NCBI GenBank assembly: GCA_032622095.1
Contig: CP136066.1
Span: 202,638,978 to 202,702,977, forward strand
Source of the DNA: Siphonodentalium dalli
Taxonomy: Eukaryota > Mollusca > Scaphopoda > Gadilida > Siphonodentaliidae
Direction: 5' to 3'
Length of the DNA: 64,000 nucleotides
A model generated the notes under the pieces. The model worked only from the letters and a program-made list of their open reading frames with translations, ran no database searches and was not told the origin of the DNA. Positions 23,613 through 34,095 of the stretch are shown here, piece after piece; within the stretch, counting starts at the first letter, position 1; each line of letters starts with the position of its first letter. Position numbers and translations under genes: made by a program.

Positions 23613-24114
23613 TTAAAGGTACGGTTGGCCTTGGCGGTGGGTATCCTGTGAAAATATTTTCACCCGTCAAAAACCGCCACAAACAGAAAGAACAACAAAG
23701 TGTAGACAGACATTGTCCGCATGCAAATAAGAAATATCGCATAAACAGTATGTTATTGTCATATCTTTGACCATTGTTATGTAAACAAAAGCTTTAAAAG
23801 TTACTTTTCTGGTGTTTGTTTATATTATGATGGTAAACAAAAAGAGCGTTCTTTGTTGGTGAATTCCTGATATGGAACGAATAAAGAGCGTTTATGCCAT
23901 TTGTGTGTGATTAGCCAGCAGCATTGTGATGTCTTCTGTAACACAATCAAGCTCTTGCTTATGTAAAATATAGTAAATCTTTATGATAACATGCTGTTTA
24001 CGCGATGGTCATGGTATATATGAACGAAACTGTATGCGTTTTAATGTTTTTCTGTCTACGGTGATTGGAACAAATATGAATATTTTCGACAACTAAGGCC
24101 TCACGTGCCTTTAA
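23613..24114. mobile_element. L-family TTAA element, copy 2
   Basis: TTAA at each edge. Ends are AGGTACGG / CACGTGCCT and the body is collinear with 2235-2737 (GGCGGTGGGTAT, AAAACCGCCA, ATAAAGAGCGTTTAT). It is more diverged at the tips than copy 1. Confidence 0.78.
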
Positions 24115-24497
24115 GTCAATTTATTTCCGGATACGAACATGTACCTGAAACAATGGAGGTCATCGCATACTTCTACGCATCTGGAATAAAGTGCACTCGG
24201 TTTCACCAAATTTTGCAAGTGTCTGGGGAGGGGTCATCAGTGGGGACCAAAACATTTTTCGTTTCCAAATGGGATTAAATTTACAATATACTATCTACGA
24301 GATATAAGTTGTATTAATATTGTTCTAAGACTCAGAATTAATGCATACACATATAATTCCATAGCATAGAAGTAACCTGATTCCAATAGGAATAAGACCC
24401 TCTAGTTATTATTACTTTTTGTTACATTACAATGTGTGAATTACCTTGATTTCTCGAGTGATCATAAAAAATAATTTCACGAGTGACTTATGCCACT

Positions 24498-24927
24498 TTA
24501 ACCCTTTCAGTGCCAGGGGCCTATCTCATCGACCCTAATTTACAGTCTGTAAAATCGGCCCTAAAAATTTTGTGGTTATGCTTAAGCATGCTATAGAGAA
24601 TTTAAAAACAAACTGGATAAAACCTTAGGGGCATGTTAAACTCAAAACTAATACCAAGTATTGATAGTAATAATTTTGATGCCCATGAATAACGTAAGAT
24701 TCCCTGGCACTAAACCTACAAAATAAGTCTATTAAAGAATATAAGAACAAATTATTAAAATTGTAAAAAATTGTAAAAAATAATAACAAATGATGAAAAA
24801 TTGTTAGGCCAATGCATTCTCTTATATATGCGAGGCGACCTATGGTCGACTCGCATATATAAGAGAATGCATTGGCACAGGGTATATGGGTTGATACAAA
24901 AATCGGACCTGGCACTGAAAGGGTTAA
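24498..24927. mobile_element. B-family TTAA element, copy 3
   Basis: TTAACCCTTTCAGTGCCAGG on the left and CACTGAAAGGGTTAA on the right. The right half has the shared hairpin (about 24806-24872) followed by CACAGGGTATATGGGTTGAT. The left half carries extra unrelated sequence with an internal CCCTAA / TTAGGG pair. Confidence 0.85.
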
Positions 24928-25439
24928 CTACTGTGTTATGTATTCATGGTTATAGTGGCGCTATTATTCAGATTTCTGGTAAATCAGATATTTTCGTGGA
25001 ATATTCTAAACAGAATAGTCACTTGATTGAACTGGTGACGTGACATAATTCATTGGAGACGGACTATTTTCTGAAATACTTGAGCACAAAGCAATATCGT
25101 GTTTGTAGAATGACCTTGCCTCTTATGAATTATTTCACGTCACAAATTCAATCAAGAGATTACTCTACATATAAAATATATAATAATGTGTTATCTAGTC
25201 GAGAATTCCAACATGCTCCCCTTTTGGATATCAGAATTGTTCTCACACTATTCAAATGTGGTAATTCTTAACTCGAAACTGCTTCTTGTGCTGGATCACT
25301 TTTTCAGGTTTATTCTCTTGGCAAATCAGCCGTCAGCTTTGGTTTCGGAAGATAATAATTCTAATGCGGCCAGTCATGTAACACTGATCTACCCAGAGCA
25401 CACAGAAGTGGTTACGCTTATGATATGGTCATTCTCACA

Positions 25440-25687
25440 CTAAACACTTTCATAACTGGAGCTTCCTGAATTTGTTACGCAAACCCTGTGCCAATGCATT
25501 CTCTTGCATAAGTGAGATTCCCATATGGAGCCTCGTATATATAACAGAATTCATTGGCCTAACAGTATTTATCTTGAGTGCATCCTGTTATATGTGCGAG
25601 GCTCCCTATAGGAGACTCGCATATATGAGAATGCACTGGCCCATGATATTTAATGCACCAGCGCAGCTCCAGTCAGGAAAGGGTTAT
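25440..25687. mobile_element. D-family element, decayed ends
   Basis: Left TAAACACTTTCATAACTGGA and right CCAGTCAGGAAAGGGTTA. Two diverged hairpins have CATATGG and CTATAGG loops. The right end is about 27 bp from the donor splice site of exon 25720-25812. Confidence 0.75.
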
Positions 25688-25719
25688 CACTTAAATACTT
25701 CCGAGTCCCAAATACGTAC

Positions 25720-25812
25720 TTTTCTCTTGACATCGGAATACAGGGAAGACAGAAGTGAGATATAGAATCCTAGCTCAACCATATAGTAGAGGAACAAATC
25801 ATTGGTCACATG
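25720..25812 (-). CDS. CERS: Ceramide synthase, coding exon 6, with duplicated 3' splice site
   Basis: 93 nt, 31 codons, phase 0 to 0: HVTNDLFLYYMVELGFYISL then LSSLYSDVKRK (residues about 173-203). The YYMxEL.FY.SLL...SDVKRK sequence is a ceramide synthase signature just before the catalytic exon. The donor is GTACGT at 25719-25714. The acceptor TTTTTCAG lies inside a perfect 30-bp tandem duplication (25797-25826 and 25827-25856), so there are two identical acceptors 30 bp apart. Use of the distal one would start the exon at 25842 and add ten residues in frame without a stop. Confidence 0.93.
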
Positions 25813-25856
25813 CTGAAAAACAACACAATCATTGGTCACATGCTGAAAAACAACAC
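25797..25856 (-). promoter_or_regulatory. Tandem duplicated splice acceptor (2 x 30 bp)
   Basis: Two identical 30-bp units each contain a polypyrimidine tract, CAG acceptor and the first exon bases (minus strand TTGTTTTTCAGCATGTGACC). Both acceptors keep the reading frame. Confidence 0.9.
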
Positions 25857-26410
25857 ATTCAACAAAATTAGGGATGATAATGATAACTATGACACTGACA
25901 ACATCAGAAAGAGCCTTTCTAAATGTGAGGCATATCGGCATTTCTATTTGCATGGTTAAAGTTTTGGGTGATAATGAACAAGATCAGAAAAACAATTTGC
26001 TAGTGCTGGCGATGTACATGTATGTCATTTGTGGGGTAATGTTCAAATATCTCGCCCTGCCCATAAGAACAAAACATGTTGCACTATTCCTCCCAGAAGT
26101 AACATAGGGAAATATATAGAGAACATGATCAGACAAAAAAATCCTTTTTAGATCCCTCTTGTTACTTATCATGCAAAAACAGAGACAATAAAACTCTCAA
26201 TATTTGGTTTCCAAATAATGGTGCAAAAAGTGTCATTCATGGCGGATTACTTAAGACTGAACATTTAATTGTCCCCCAGAACATAAAAACTGGTATGGAC
26301 TGAGATCCAAACCGCTTAGGTGTTGGCCCCACGCAAGCCATAAGTAACATACCTCTCGATTACCTAGGAAACCCATTTACCAGATATTTTGCAAATTGTT
26401 TTTTTTTCAG

Positions 26411-26587
26411 TTAACCCTTTACCCAACAAATCGGCCAAAAACGCCCAAATAAAGCTTCAACAGCCTAAAATATCTTCGGTCTGTCTCAACAACACCATAG
26501 AAATATGGATGTATGCCCTGTGCCAATGCATTCTCTTATATATGCGAGTCGACCATAGGTCGCCTCGCATATATAAGATAATGCATT
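26411..26587. mobile_element. C-family element, right half lost (chimera)
   Basis: TTAACCCTTTACCCAACAAA through the first shared hairpin. It ends inside the hairpin's last bases (GATAATGCATTG) and passes directly into an E-family element. Confidence 0.85.
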
Positions 26588-26761
26588 GTGGGCTAGCATC
26601 ACCAAATTCACCCTCTGGGGACCTCATTCTGCTTACACCTCAGCAGAATGAGGTTCCCAGATGGTGAATTTGGTGATGCTAGCCTATGCGGGGTAGCATC
26701 ACTAAATTCACCCTCTGGGAACCTCATTCTGCAAATGACAGACACCCTATTTCAAGGCTTG
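26588..26761. mobile_element. E-family element, left third lost (chimera partner)
   Basis: It starts within the first palindrome's loop (TGGGCTAGCATCACC) and is complete to CAAGGCTTG. The junction with the C-family element shares only TG. Confidence 0.85.
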
Positions 26762-27379
26762 ATTGTATAACAATATTGTTTGCATACCTCTGAATTATTC
26801 ATTTTGAAAAACAAATTGACCAGTTGGCTTCTAGAAATTAATATATTGGCCTCATAACCTTGCATTTAAAAGTGTTTTTTCTTAGATTTAGCATGCTACA
26901 ATATTTAAAAAGAACGAGAGGCCGATCACAATCGGCAGATGTTAACCCATCCCTTGGCGATAAAAAATTAATATGATCGGATAAATGAGAGTTTTGGTGT
27001 TGAGTTATAGAGTATACTGTTATGTACTATTATAGACAAATGTACATAACACAAATTATTGGAATTTATGGGTCACTGGCATTTATATAAGAGAATGCAC
27101 TGGTACAGGATCTATAATGCTAAACCACCACAGCCAGCAAGCCCATGGGTTAAATGTGTAGGTGTGACCTGGACATGGAATACTTGGGTTAAGAGAGTCC
27201 AATTTAAGTTTACAACAAGAGATGGACTGTCGTCCGGTGCATACCCCCTCGTGGCATACCGCCTAGTGTGGGCACATCTATAACTTATGATGGCTATACT
27301 CAGACATATGGACCCAGAAATCAGCATTTTCATATAAACAAAGATGAACAACTATAGAACAAAAAACCAAAACAGACAT

Positions 27380-28266
27380 TTGAATGTGCCATTAAATGTC
27401 CTCATAGTGGTGAACATCCATACAAAATTTCATTGAGATCCGAGCATTACTGTTCAAGTTATGAGCTGAACAGACATCGAATGGATCAAACAGCCAACAT
27501 TTCCAGATAAACAAAGATGAATTACTCTAGAATGGAAAAGCAGAACAGAACAATGGAACCCCCTATTGAATGTCCTCATAGCAGTGAACATCTATACCAA
27601 ATTCCATTGAGATCCCAGCACAACTGTTGAAGTTACGACATGAACAGACACCAGACGAACCAAAAAGCCAACATTTCCAGATGAACAAAGATGAATAACT
27701 CTAGAATGGAAAAGCGGAACAAAACGATGGAACCCTCTTTTTAATGTCCTCATAGTAGTGACCATCCATACCAAATCCCATTGAGATCCCAGTACAACTG
27801 TCGAAGTTACGACATGAACAGACACCAGACAAACCAAAAAGCCAACATTTCCAGATGAACAAAGATGTATAACTCTAGAATGGAAAATCCGAACAAAACG
27901 CTGGAACACTCTATTGAATGCCCTCATAGTAGTGAACATCCATACAAAATTTCATTGAGATCCGAGCACTACTGTTCAGGTTATGACATGAACAGACACC
28001 AGATGGACCAAAAATCCAACATTTCAAGATAAACAAAGATGAATAACTCTAGAATGGAAAATCCAAACAAAACGATGGAACCCTATATTTAATGTCCTCA
28101 TAATAGTGAACATCCATACCTAATTTCATTGAGATCCGAGCACTACTGTTCAAGTTATGACACGAACAGACATCGTACGGACTCACGGACGCACGCACAG
28201 ACGGACGCACGGACGGACGGACAGGTGCAAAACAGTATACCCCCCTTTTTTTTTAAAGGGGGTATA
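27380..28266. repeat. Tandemly built repeat with (ACGG)n and terminal hairpin, type 1
   Basis: About 150-240-bp subrepeats (GAATAACTCTAGAATGGAAA, CATTGAGATCC, GTTATGACATGAACAGACA) are repeated several times. Then come ACGGACGGACGGACAGG and a hairpin GTATACCCCCC..T-run..GGGGGTATA. The ORFs across it follow the repeat period and are not genes. The segment at 26762-27379 has no recognised gene. Confidence 0.75.
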
Positions 28267-28908
28267 ATAATAATGTGACCTAGTATACAGATAAGCAACC
28301 TCACCACTGACCCATTAATATCAATTATAAAGCACAGCTGTCAAAATATCACAGGAATTGTTTATGTTGAACACTGACCTCTCTATTAAACCAATAACAA
28401 TTATAATGATATCAGACCATCAGAAGATATAACTCTGCAGCAGAGATGTCTACTGTTAATATTATGTGATGTTTATTGTTGAATATTTATTTTAAATTAG
28501 ATACCATAGCCTTCTTTATCAGATTATTTGCACATTGGCATAAGAGACATCAGAAAATAATATAGCCTTATCAATAGCTAAGTAGTCCAAAGGCAATTGG
28601 TGAATTGGATTTAATGTTGTTCCAAACAGACTTACCGGTACATAACACAATATTTTGGACTGATTTAATAAAATTTGGTGTGGTGATTCGGGGTACACTT
28701 GGCAGAGTTATAATGGTGTTAGTTTTTCAATTTTTTTTAACTTAAAACAAAAAATTGTTTTTAATTATTTAAAAAAATTAAAGGGTCACATTGGAAATCT
28801 TTTTATCAACTTTTATCATAATCATCAATATCTAAATGAAAACAAATGACAATGTCAATGACATTTTTTTTATTATTATTATAAAAGTTAAAAATAAATT
28901 TTTTTTGT

Positions 28909-29306
28909 TGAAAAAGGGTCATAACTCCTTTAAAATTAATCAGATCAAACCCATATTCGAACTCGATCTGTATTTTGGGCTCTGAAACTCGCATACCAAA
29001 TTTGGTTCCGATCAGTTAAAAATTGTTCGAGTTATGACAGCATGCGTGAATTTGAGGTCGAAAAAGGGCCATAACTCCGTAAAACAAATTCGGATCAAAC
29101 CCATATTTGAACTCAATCTGTATTTTGGTCTGAGAAACTCATATACAAAATTTGGTTCCGATCGGATAGAAAATTCTTGAGTTATCGCACCATGCGTAAA
29201 GTGTCTACGGACAGACAGACGGACGGACGGACGGACAGACACACGACGAGTGGTCAATCAGGACGTCGACATTATGTTTACCATACTATGGTATTTGTAA
29301 ACATAA
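28909..29306. repeat. Repeat with (ACGG)n and terminal hairpin, type 2, copy 1
   Basis: Two subrepeats (GGGTCATAACTCC...TCGGATCAAACCCATATT...AAATTTGGTTCCGATC) are followed by GTGTCTACGGACAGACAGAC + GGACGG and the inverted pair ATGTTTACCATACTATGGTA...GTAAACAT. Related copies are at 38340 and 59456. Confidence 0.78.
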
Positions 29307-29636
29307 AAAGTTGTAATTTTATTCAACGGGAGAATCACCCTGTACATCTATAGATGAGTCAGTATATACAAAACAGTTCAAACGCCTAGATACATCGGAT
29401 TTCTAGAATATAAAGCGAAAGAAACTGCTTTGCTTACTGGAACAACATTGATGTGTTAGCGTGATTTTCTGTGTCTTCAATGGTGGCCGAATATTTATAG
29501 GAAAACCGTAAAACCATAACTTGACTCTTGATAATCAGCCACAATTAGTGTATCATCCTATAACCAAATTTCACCAAAAAGCGATAATTAAGCGATGAGT
29601 TGTAAATTAAACTATTATGCAAAGAATGGAATAAAA

Positions 29637-30009
29637 AATTAATCACTATAAATATTAATCTTATTAAATATAAATTAAATTAATCACTATAAATATTAAT
29701 CTTATTGAATATAAATTAAATTAATCACTATAAATATTAATCTTATTAAATATAAATTAAATTAATCACTATAAATATTAATCTTATTGAATATAAATTA
29801 AATTAATCACTATAAATATTAATCTTATTGAATATAAATTAAATTAATCACTATAAATATTAATCTTATTGAATATAAATTAAATTAATCACTATAAATA
29901 TTAATCTTATTAAATATAAATTAAATTAATCACTATAGATATTAATCTTATTAAATATAAATTAAATTAATCACTATAGATATTAATCTTATTGAATATA
30001 AATTAAATT
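29637..30009. repeat. 41-bp AT-rich minisatellite, about 9 copies
   Basis: Unit TAAATTAATCACTATAAATA + TTAATCTTATTGAATATAAAT. The main variation is TTGAA versus TTAAA. Confidence 0.93.
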
Positions 30010-30205
30010 CATATTTATGCTATTACATCCAGCTTATCACAGGCTATGTTGAACTTGTAGATAACTAAATTGAACCGCTATTTTCTAGCTGACTCGTGAA
30101 AGTAAGCAAGTCAATTGGGCGTGAAAACAAGAGATAATATCATGCTCAATAAGTGACAAACAAATTTTAAACATAAAATAAATAATAATAATTGATCTAT
30201 AAAAT

Positions 30206-30469
30206 TTAATCCTTCCATGACTCTGGAGCTTCCTGAAATTTTGCGAAAACGCTGTGACAATGCATTCTCTTATATATGCAAGTCTCCTATAGGGAGCCTG
30301 GCATATATAAGAGAATACATAAAAAAAACAATATTTACATTGACCCTGTAAGCCAGTACATTCTCTTATATATGCGAGGCTCCCTACGGGAGACTTGCAT
30401 ATATAAGAAAATGCACTGGCACAGGGTCTTTAAAGCAGCATCATCGCACCTCCGTCATGAACGGGTTAC
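30206..30469. mobile_element. D-family element beside a micro-exon
   Basis: Ends are TTAATCCTTCCATGACTCTG and CTCCGTCATGAACGGGTTA. Two palindromes are present: TGCATTCTCTTATATATGCA with CTCCTATAGGGAGCC, and its inverted partner. Its right end is about 31 bp from the donor of exon 30507-30557. Confidence 0.82.
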
Positions 30470-30506
30470 CGTCAAACTTCCATTACGAGACTATACTAAT
30501 GCTCAC

Positions 30507-30557
30507 CTGGTGGGCCATTTCACTCCACATCTCATCTGAATCGAATAACCAAGTTTT
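30507..30557 (-). CDS. CERS: Ceramide synthase, coding exon 5 (51-nt micro-exon)
   Basis: On the minus strand, the acceptor TTTATTTCCACAG precedes 17 codons, KTWLFDSDEMWSEMAHQ, followed by the donor GTGAGC (30506-30501). Phase is 0 at both ends and fits both neighbours: YILWD before, HVTND after. The sequence corresponds to the KPW(L/F)WD...CW..YP loop between the first two TLC helices of ceramide synthases. The K, W, D and second W positions agree, but the usual proline after K is threonine. Residues about 156-172. Mobile elements lie 37 bp (D-family) and 84 bp (A-family) away on its two sides. Confidence 0.85.
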
Positions 30558-30641
30558 CTGTGGAAATAAAATTCAATATTATAATGAGAGGTGTAACTGT
30601 TCCAATGTGACTATGGAAGCCCTCACCCACATGTTACTCAC

Positions 30642-31106
30642 ATATGTGACCCGCCATATCAAATCCAGTCGTAAGTCGGGATTTGTTTTACCCTGTGCCA
30701 ATGCATTCTCTTATATATGCGAGTCGACCATAGGTCGCCTCGCATATATAAGAGAATGCATTGGCCTAACAATTTTTTATCATGTTTTTTAAATAAATGT
30801 TTCTTACAATTTTTAGGACATAAAATAAAAAACATCCATTACCCTGCAGGGAGCCCCACACATATATAGAAGCATATAGAAGAGTGTCGTCTGCTCATGT
30901 TTGTCTGGGGCTCTGTATGGGTGAAATTATAAAATTGTTAAAGAATACAAGAACAAATCATTAAAATTGTAAAAAATTGTTAGGCCAATGCATTCTCTTA
31001 TATATGCGAGGCGACCTATGGTCGACTCGCATATATAAGAGAATGCATTGGCACAGGGTAAAAAAATCCCGACTTACGACTGGATTTGATATGGCGGGTC
31101 ACATAT
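30642..31106. mobile_element. A-family MITE, copy 5, complete
   Basis: 465 bp, with both hairpins and core intact and the same layout as 309-773. It is flanked by ATAT on both sides and lies 84 bp upstream (transcript sense) of the 51-nt exon. Confidence 0.9.
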
Positions 31107-31111
31107 TGTAT

Positions 31112-31335
31112 TTAACACTTCCATGGCTAGAGTTTTCTTAATGTTTGCAAAAATCCTGTGCCAATGCATTCTCGTATATGCGAGTCAACCATAGGGAACC
31201 TCGCATATGCATGTGTATACGAGAATACATTGGCCTAACCATATTTATCTTGACCATGTAAGCCAGTGCATTATCTTATATATACGAGGCTCGCTGTGGG
31301 AGAATCGGATATATAAGAAAATGCACTGGCACAGG
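31112..31335. mobile_element. D-family element, right end replaced by G/F material
   Basis: TTAACACTTCCATGGCTAGA at the left, then two diverged hairpins. After CACTGGCACAGGAAAG it runs into the G-type core (TTTCTTTATTATAGATTC), so the D right end is lost. Confidence 0.75.
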
Positions 31336-31904
31336 AAAGTTTCTTTATTATAGATTCTATTTCTTTTTTATTTTAGTTTCTCTATATCCCCAAATTGTCA
31401 GACGACACATTGCATAATCGAGGTTCCCAATGGTGCGGGATAGCATCACTAAATTCACAATCCAAGCCTGCAAATAGCGTGTCTGTCATTTGCAGAATGA
31501 GGTCCCCAGAGGGTGAATTTAGTGAAGCTATCCCGCATAGTGGGCTAGCATCACTAAATTCACCCTCTGGGGACCTCATTCTGCTAAGGCCCTCAACTCC
31601 TATGGCAGACCTAGGATCAGATTGAAGTTCCCCAGTTGAAGTTGGTGATGTTCACCCATTGGGCACCTCAATTATGAATTTTATCTTCTGCAAATTAGGG
31701 GATATAGAAATTTCCTAGAAGGGAAATGTAACTAAAGACAATGTTAATTTAATACTACAGATACTTCCCAGAAGATGAGGCCTAAGCAGAATGAGGTCTC
31801 CAGAGGGTGAATTTGGTGATGTTAGCCCACTGTGGGGTAGCATCACTACATTCACCCTCTGGGGACCTCATTCTGCAAATGACAGGCACACTAAACTCAG
31901 GCTT
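31336..31904. mobile_element. F-family MITE, copy 3, joined to a G-type fragment
   Basis: 31336-31462 is G-type core and a half palindrome. CAAGCCTGCAAATAGCGTGT starts at 31463. The right end is of G type (ACTAAACTCAGGCTTG) while the left is F type, so the two families have exchanged ends. Confidence 0.78.
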
Positions 31905-32035
31905 GTGTATCTTGTTGGAATTAAATCAAACTAGAGGTGTGACTGTCCCAATGGGACTAAGGATACCCCCCGTGTTTTTAAAATACTAAGATGTTTCACA
32001 TGTCAGTAAACATTTAGTTAAAATAATAAAATAAC

Positions 32036-32535
32036 AGTTCCCATTGCAGGTGCACAACCCTAACCCTAATCTTAAACCTATTGCCGAAAAATGTAGGAAT
32101 AAAAGCTCGGACAAAATTATGCATGTTGTGAAAATGTTCTAAGTCGAAAAAGGGGAATAACTCCACACAAAAAAGTCGGACAGACATCATAATCGCAGGT
32201 GCACAGGTTCCCATGGTAATAAATATCAGTGCCAAGATTAAAAAACATTGACCTAAAAATGTAGGAATAAAAGCTCGGACAAAATTATGCATGTTGCAAA
32301 AAAAATTCTAAGTCGAAAAAGTGGGGATAACTCCACCAAAAATGTCCGACAGACATCATAATCGCAGGTGCACAGGTTCCCATGGTGGTTTGATGTCTGT
32401 GCCAAGTTTCAGGGAAATTGATCAAAAAACGACTGAGAAAATCTCCGAACAAATTTGTGTCCACGGCTCGACGGACGGACGGACAAGCTGATTCCAGTAT
32501 AACCCCCCTATCTTCGTTGCGGGGGGTATAATTAA
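32036..32535. repeat. Repeat with (ACGG)n and terminal hairpin, type 3
   Basis: Subrepeats carry CGCAGGTGCACAGGTTCCCA and TAAGTCGAAAAAG (about three copies), then CTCGACGGACGGACGGACAA and a hairpin ATAACCCCCC..TTCG..GGGGGGTAT. The order of parts is the same as in types 1 and 2, but the sequence differs. Confidence 0.72.
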
Positions 32536-33131
32536 ATTCAAATTTCTCACAGGCAATCAGGAAGATAATTTATATATATATCGAAAAGAATGAAAAGGGT
32601 ATATTTTTTATAATTTTAGTCGATGAAACGGGCATCAATGCCTGGAGTGCCGAATGGTATCATTAATAATTATTTAAATTCGGCTAACATTATTTTATGT
32701 GATTTTGGTAATACGTAAATGACGTGGTGCATGTTTTCTGGACTTGTTAGCCATGTGAACATACTGTGTGCATGGGTACACAAGTGATCAAACACAATTG
32801 ACCACTTCATAGTCGTGTGACCTCTTCAGCTTACAGTCTGGCCTAGACCAGTTGGGTATGGTTCGAACCCCGACATGGGCCAAATCGGGATAGGTTTTCA
32901 AGCTTGACTGAGTAGAGGGACATATCAACGTGCCACTACGATTGGTGCATGGTAATTGCAATAAGAAATTGCCATATATCAATAGTAGTGGTAAATATTG
33001 TTCGTGTGCATATGTTCAGCCTTTGTTCAAAAGAAAGTCATGTAGGTGTGAAACTGCACATGTGAATCCAAGATAGTTCTCCTGCATATGGAGATAAACA
33101 TTGCATGAATGATTCACTATTCTATACTTAC

Positions 33132-33189
33132 ATCCCACAGTATATACACGCCTAATAGTAGTAGAGAAACATATACAGTAAATCGCCAC
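33132..33189 (-). CDS. CERS: Ceramide synthase, coding exon 4, with duplicated upstream acceptor
   Basis: 58 nt. On the minus strand, CTACTTTCAG precedes G + 19 codons, WRFTVYVSLLLLGVYILWD, and the donor GTAAGT (33131-33126). The first G completes the Leu codon split with exon 39151. This is the WRF.(F/Y)Y helix right after the homeobox-like segment, residues about 137-155. A partial copy of the exon start lies immediately upstream: TTTCAGGTGGCGGTTTACTG with its first base at 33235. That acceptor is 46 bp away and would shift the frame, although no stop appears before the donor. Confidence 0.88.
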
Positions 33190-33374
33190 CTGAAAGTAGA
33201 GCAACAATACTGCAACATACACAGTAAACCGCCACCTGAAAGGTTCATACAATGAACGTGATTGTAAGAAACCATATCGTAAGCATGTATTATGATAGCT
33301 TCCATTGTTCATTGAATTGAATTGTTTATTTGCAAAGTCAACATCGAAGTTGCAACATGCTACCACATATATAC

Positions 33375-33530
33375 ATATATACAAAACAAACAATACATAA
33401 CATGTATGTACATCTATAAATTCTTCCATCATATTGTATGGTATTAATAATGACAAACAATACATAACATGTATGTACATCAATAAATTCTTCCATCATA
33501 TGTATGGTATTAATAATAAAGGCAAATAAA
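33375..33530. repeat. About 67-bp tandem duplication
   Basis: ACAAACAATACATAACATGT + ATGTACATC...ATTCTTCCATCATA...TATGGTATTAATAAT is present twice. Confidence 0.75.
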
Positions 33531-33678
33531 GCTAATACATTCGGGAATGTTTCTTGAGCGGTATATAAGTCATAAATATTTATTTTATATATAGTATACT
33601 ATAATACTAGCGTCATGGTAACTTTTTAAATGCCAATTTTAAGAAAATGCTCACTCTTTCAATATACTGATATTTAGC

Positions 33679-34063
33679 TAGTGTTGAAACGATTAGCGAT
33701 TTTAAGGAATCGACTAGTCGCCAGAGGTAATCGACTACTAGTCGACTAGTCGGACCCCTTCTAAGAGTTCCCGTTTCTATGCCCATGTGACGTATAAAAT
33801 GGGCCTTGTGGCATCGCAGTTTCGAGTATCCAACTCTTCCGTGTCAGAACGTTCAAACGGAAAGCACGTGAACTATGTAATCTCCGTTTTGCCCGTGAGT
33901 CTCACAATTTGATGTATTAAACCTGGCTCTCCTGCAACCTCCATATAATCTCACGGTTTGGGGAATGCAGGTAATAAATAGGCAAGTCTTGTTCGTAAGT
34001 CTTGCTAACGAGATGTCGGGTGTGTTCTATTGATTGTCTCTCTGAATTGTGCCTCATGTGTCG

Positions 34064-34095
<32 letters not shown>

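Noticed and set aside
26342-26410. Possible exon reading ...LVNGFPR before GTAATC
   Set aside because: Its phase does not fit exon 6, it has no acceptor in frame, and the correct preceding exon was found at 30507-30557.
32830-32900. tRNA gene or tRNA-derived SINE (TGGCCTAGACCAGTTGGG and GGTTCGAACCCC)
   Set aside because: The A-box-like and B-box-like motifs are only about 5-6 bp apart, far too close for a tRNA. No acceptor stem could be folded.
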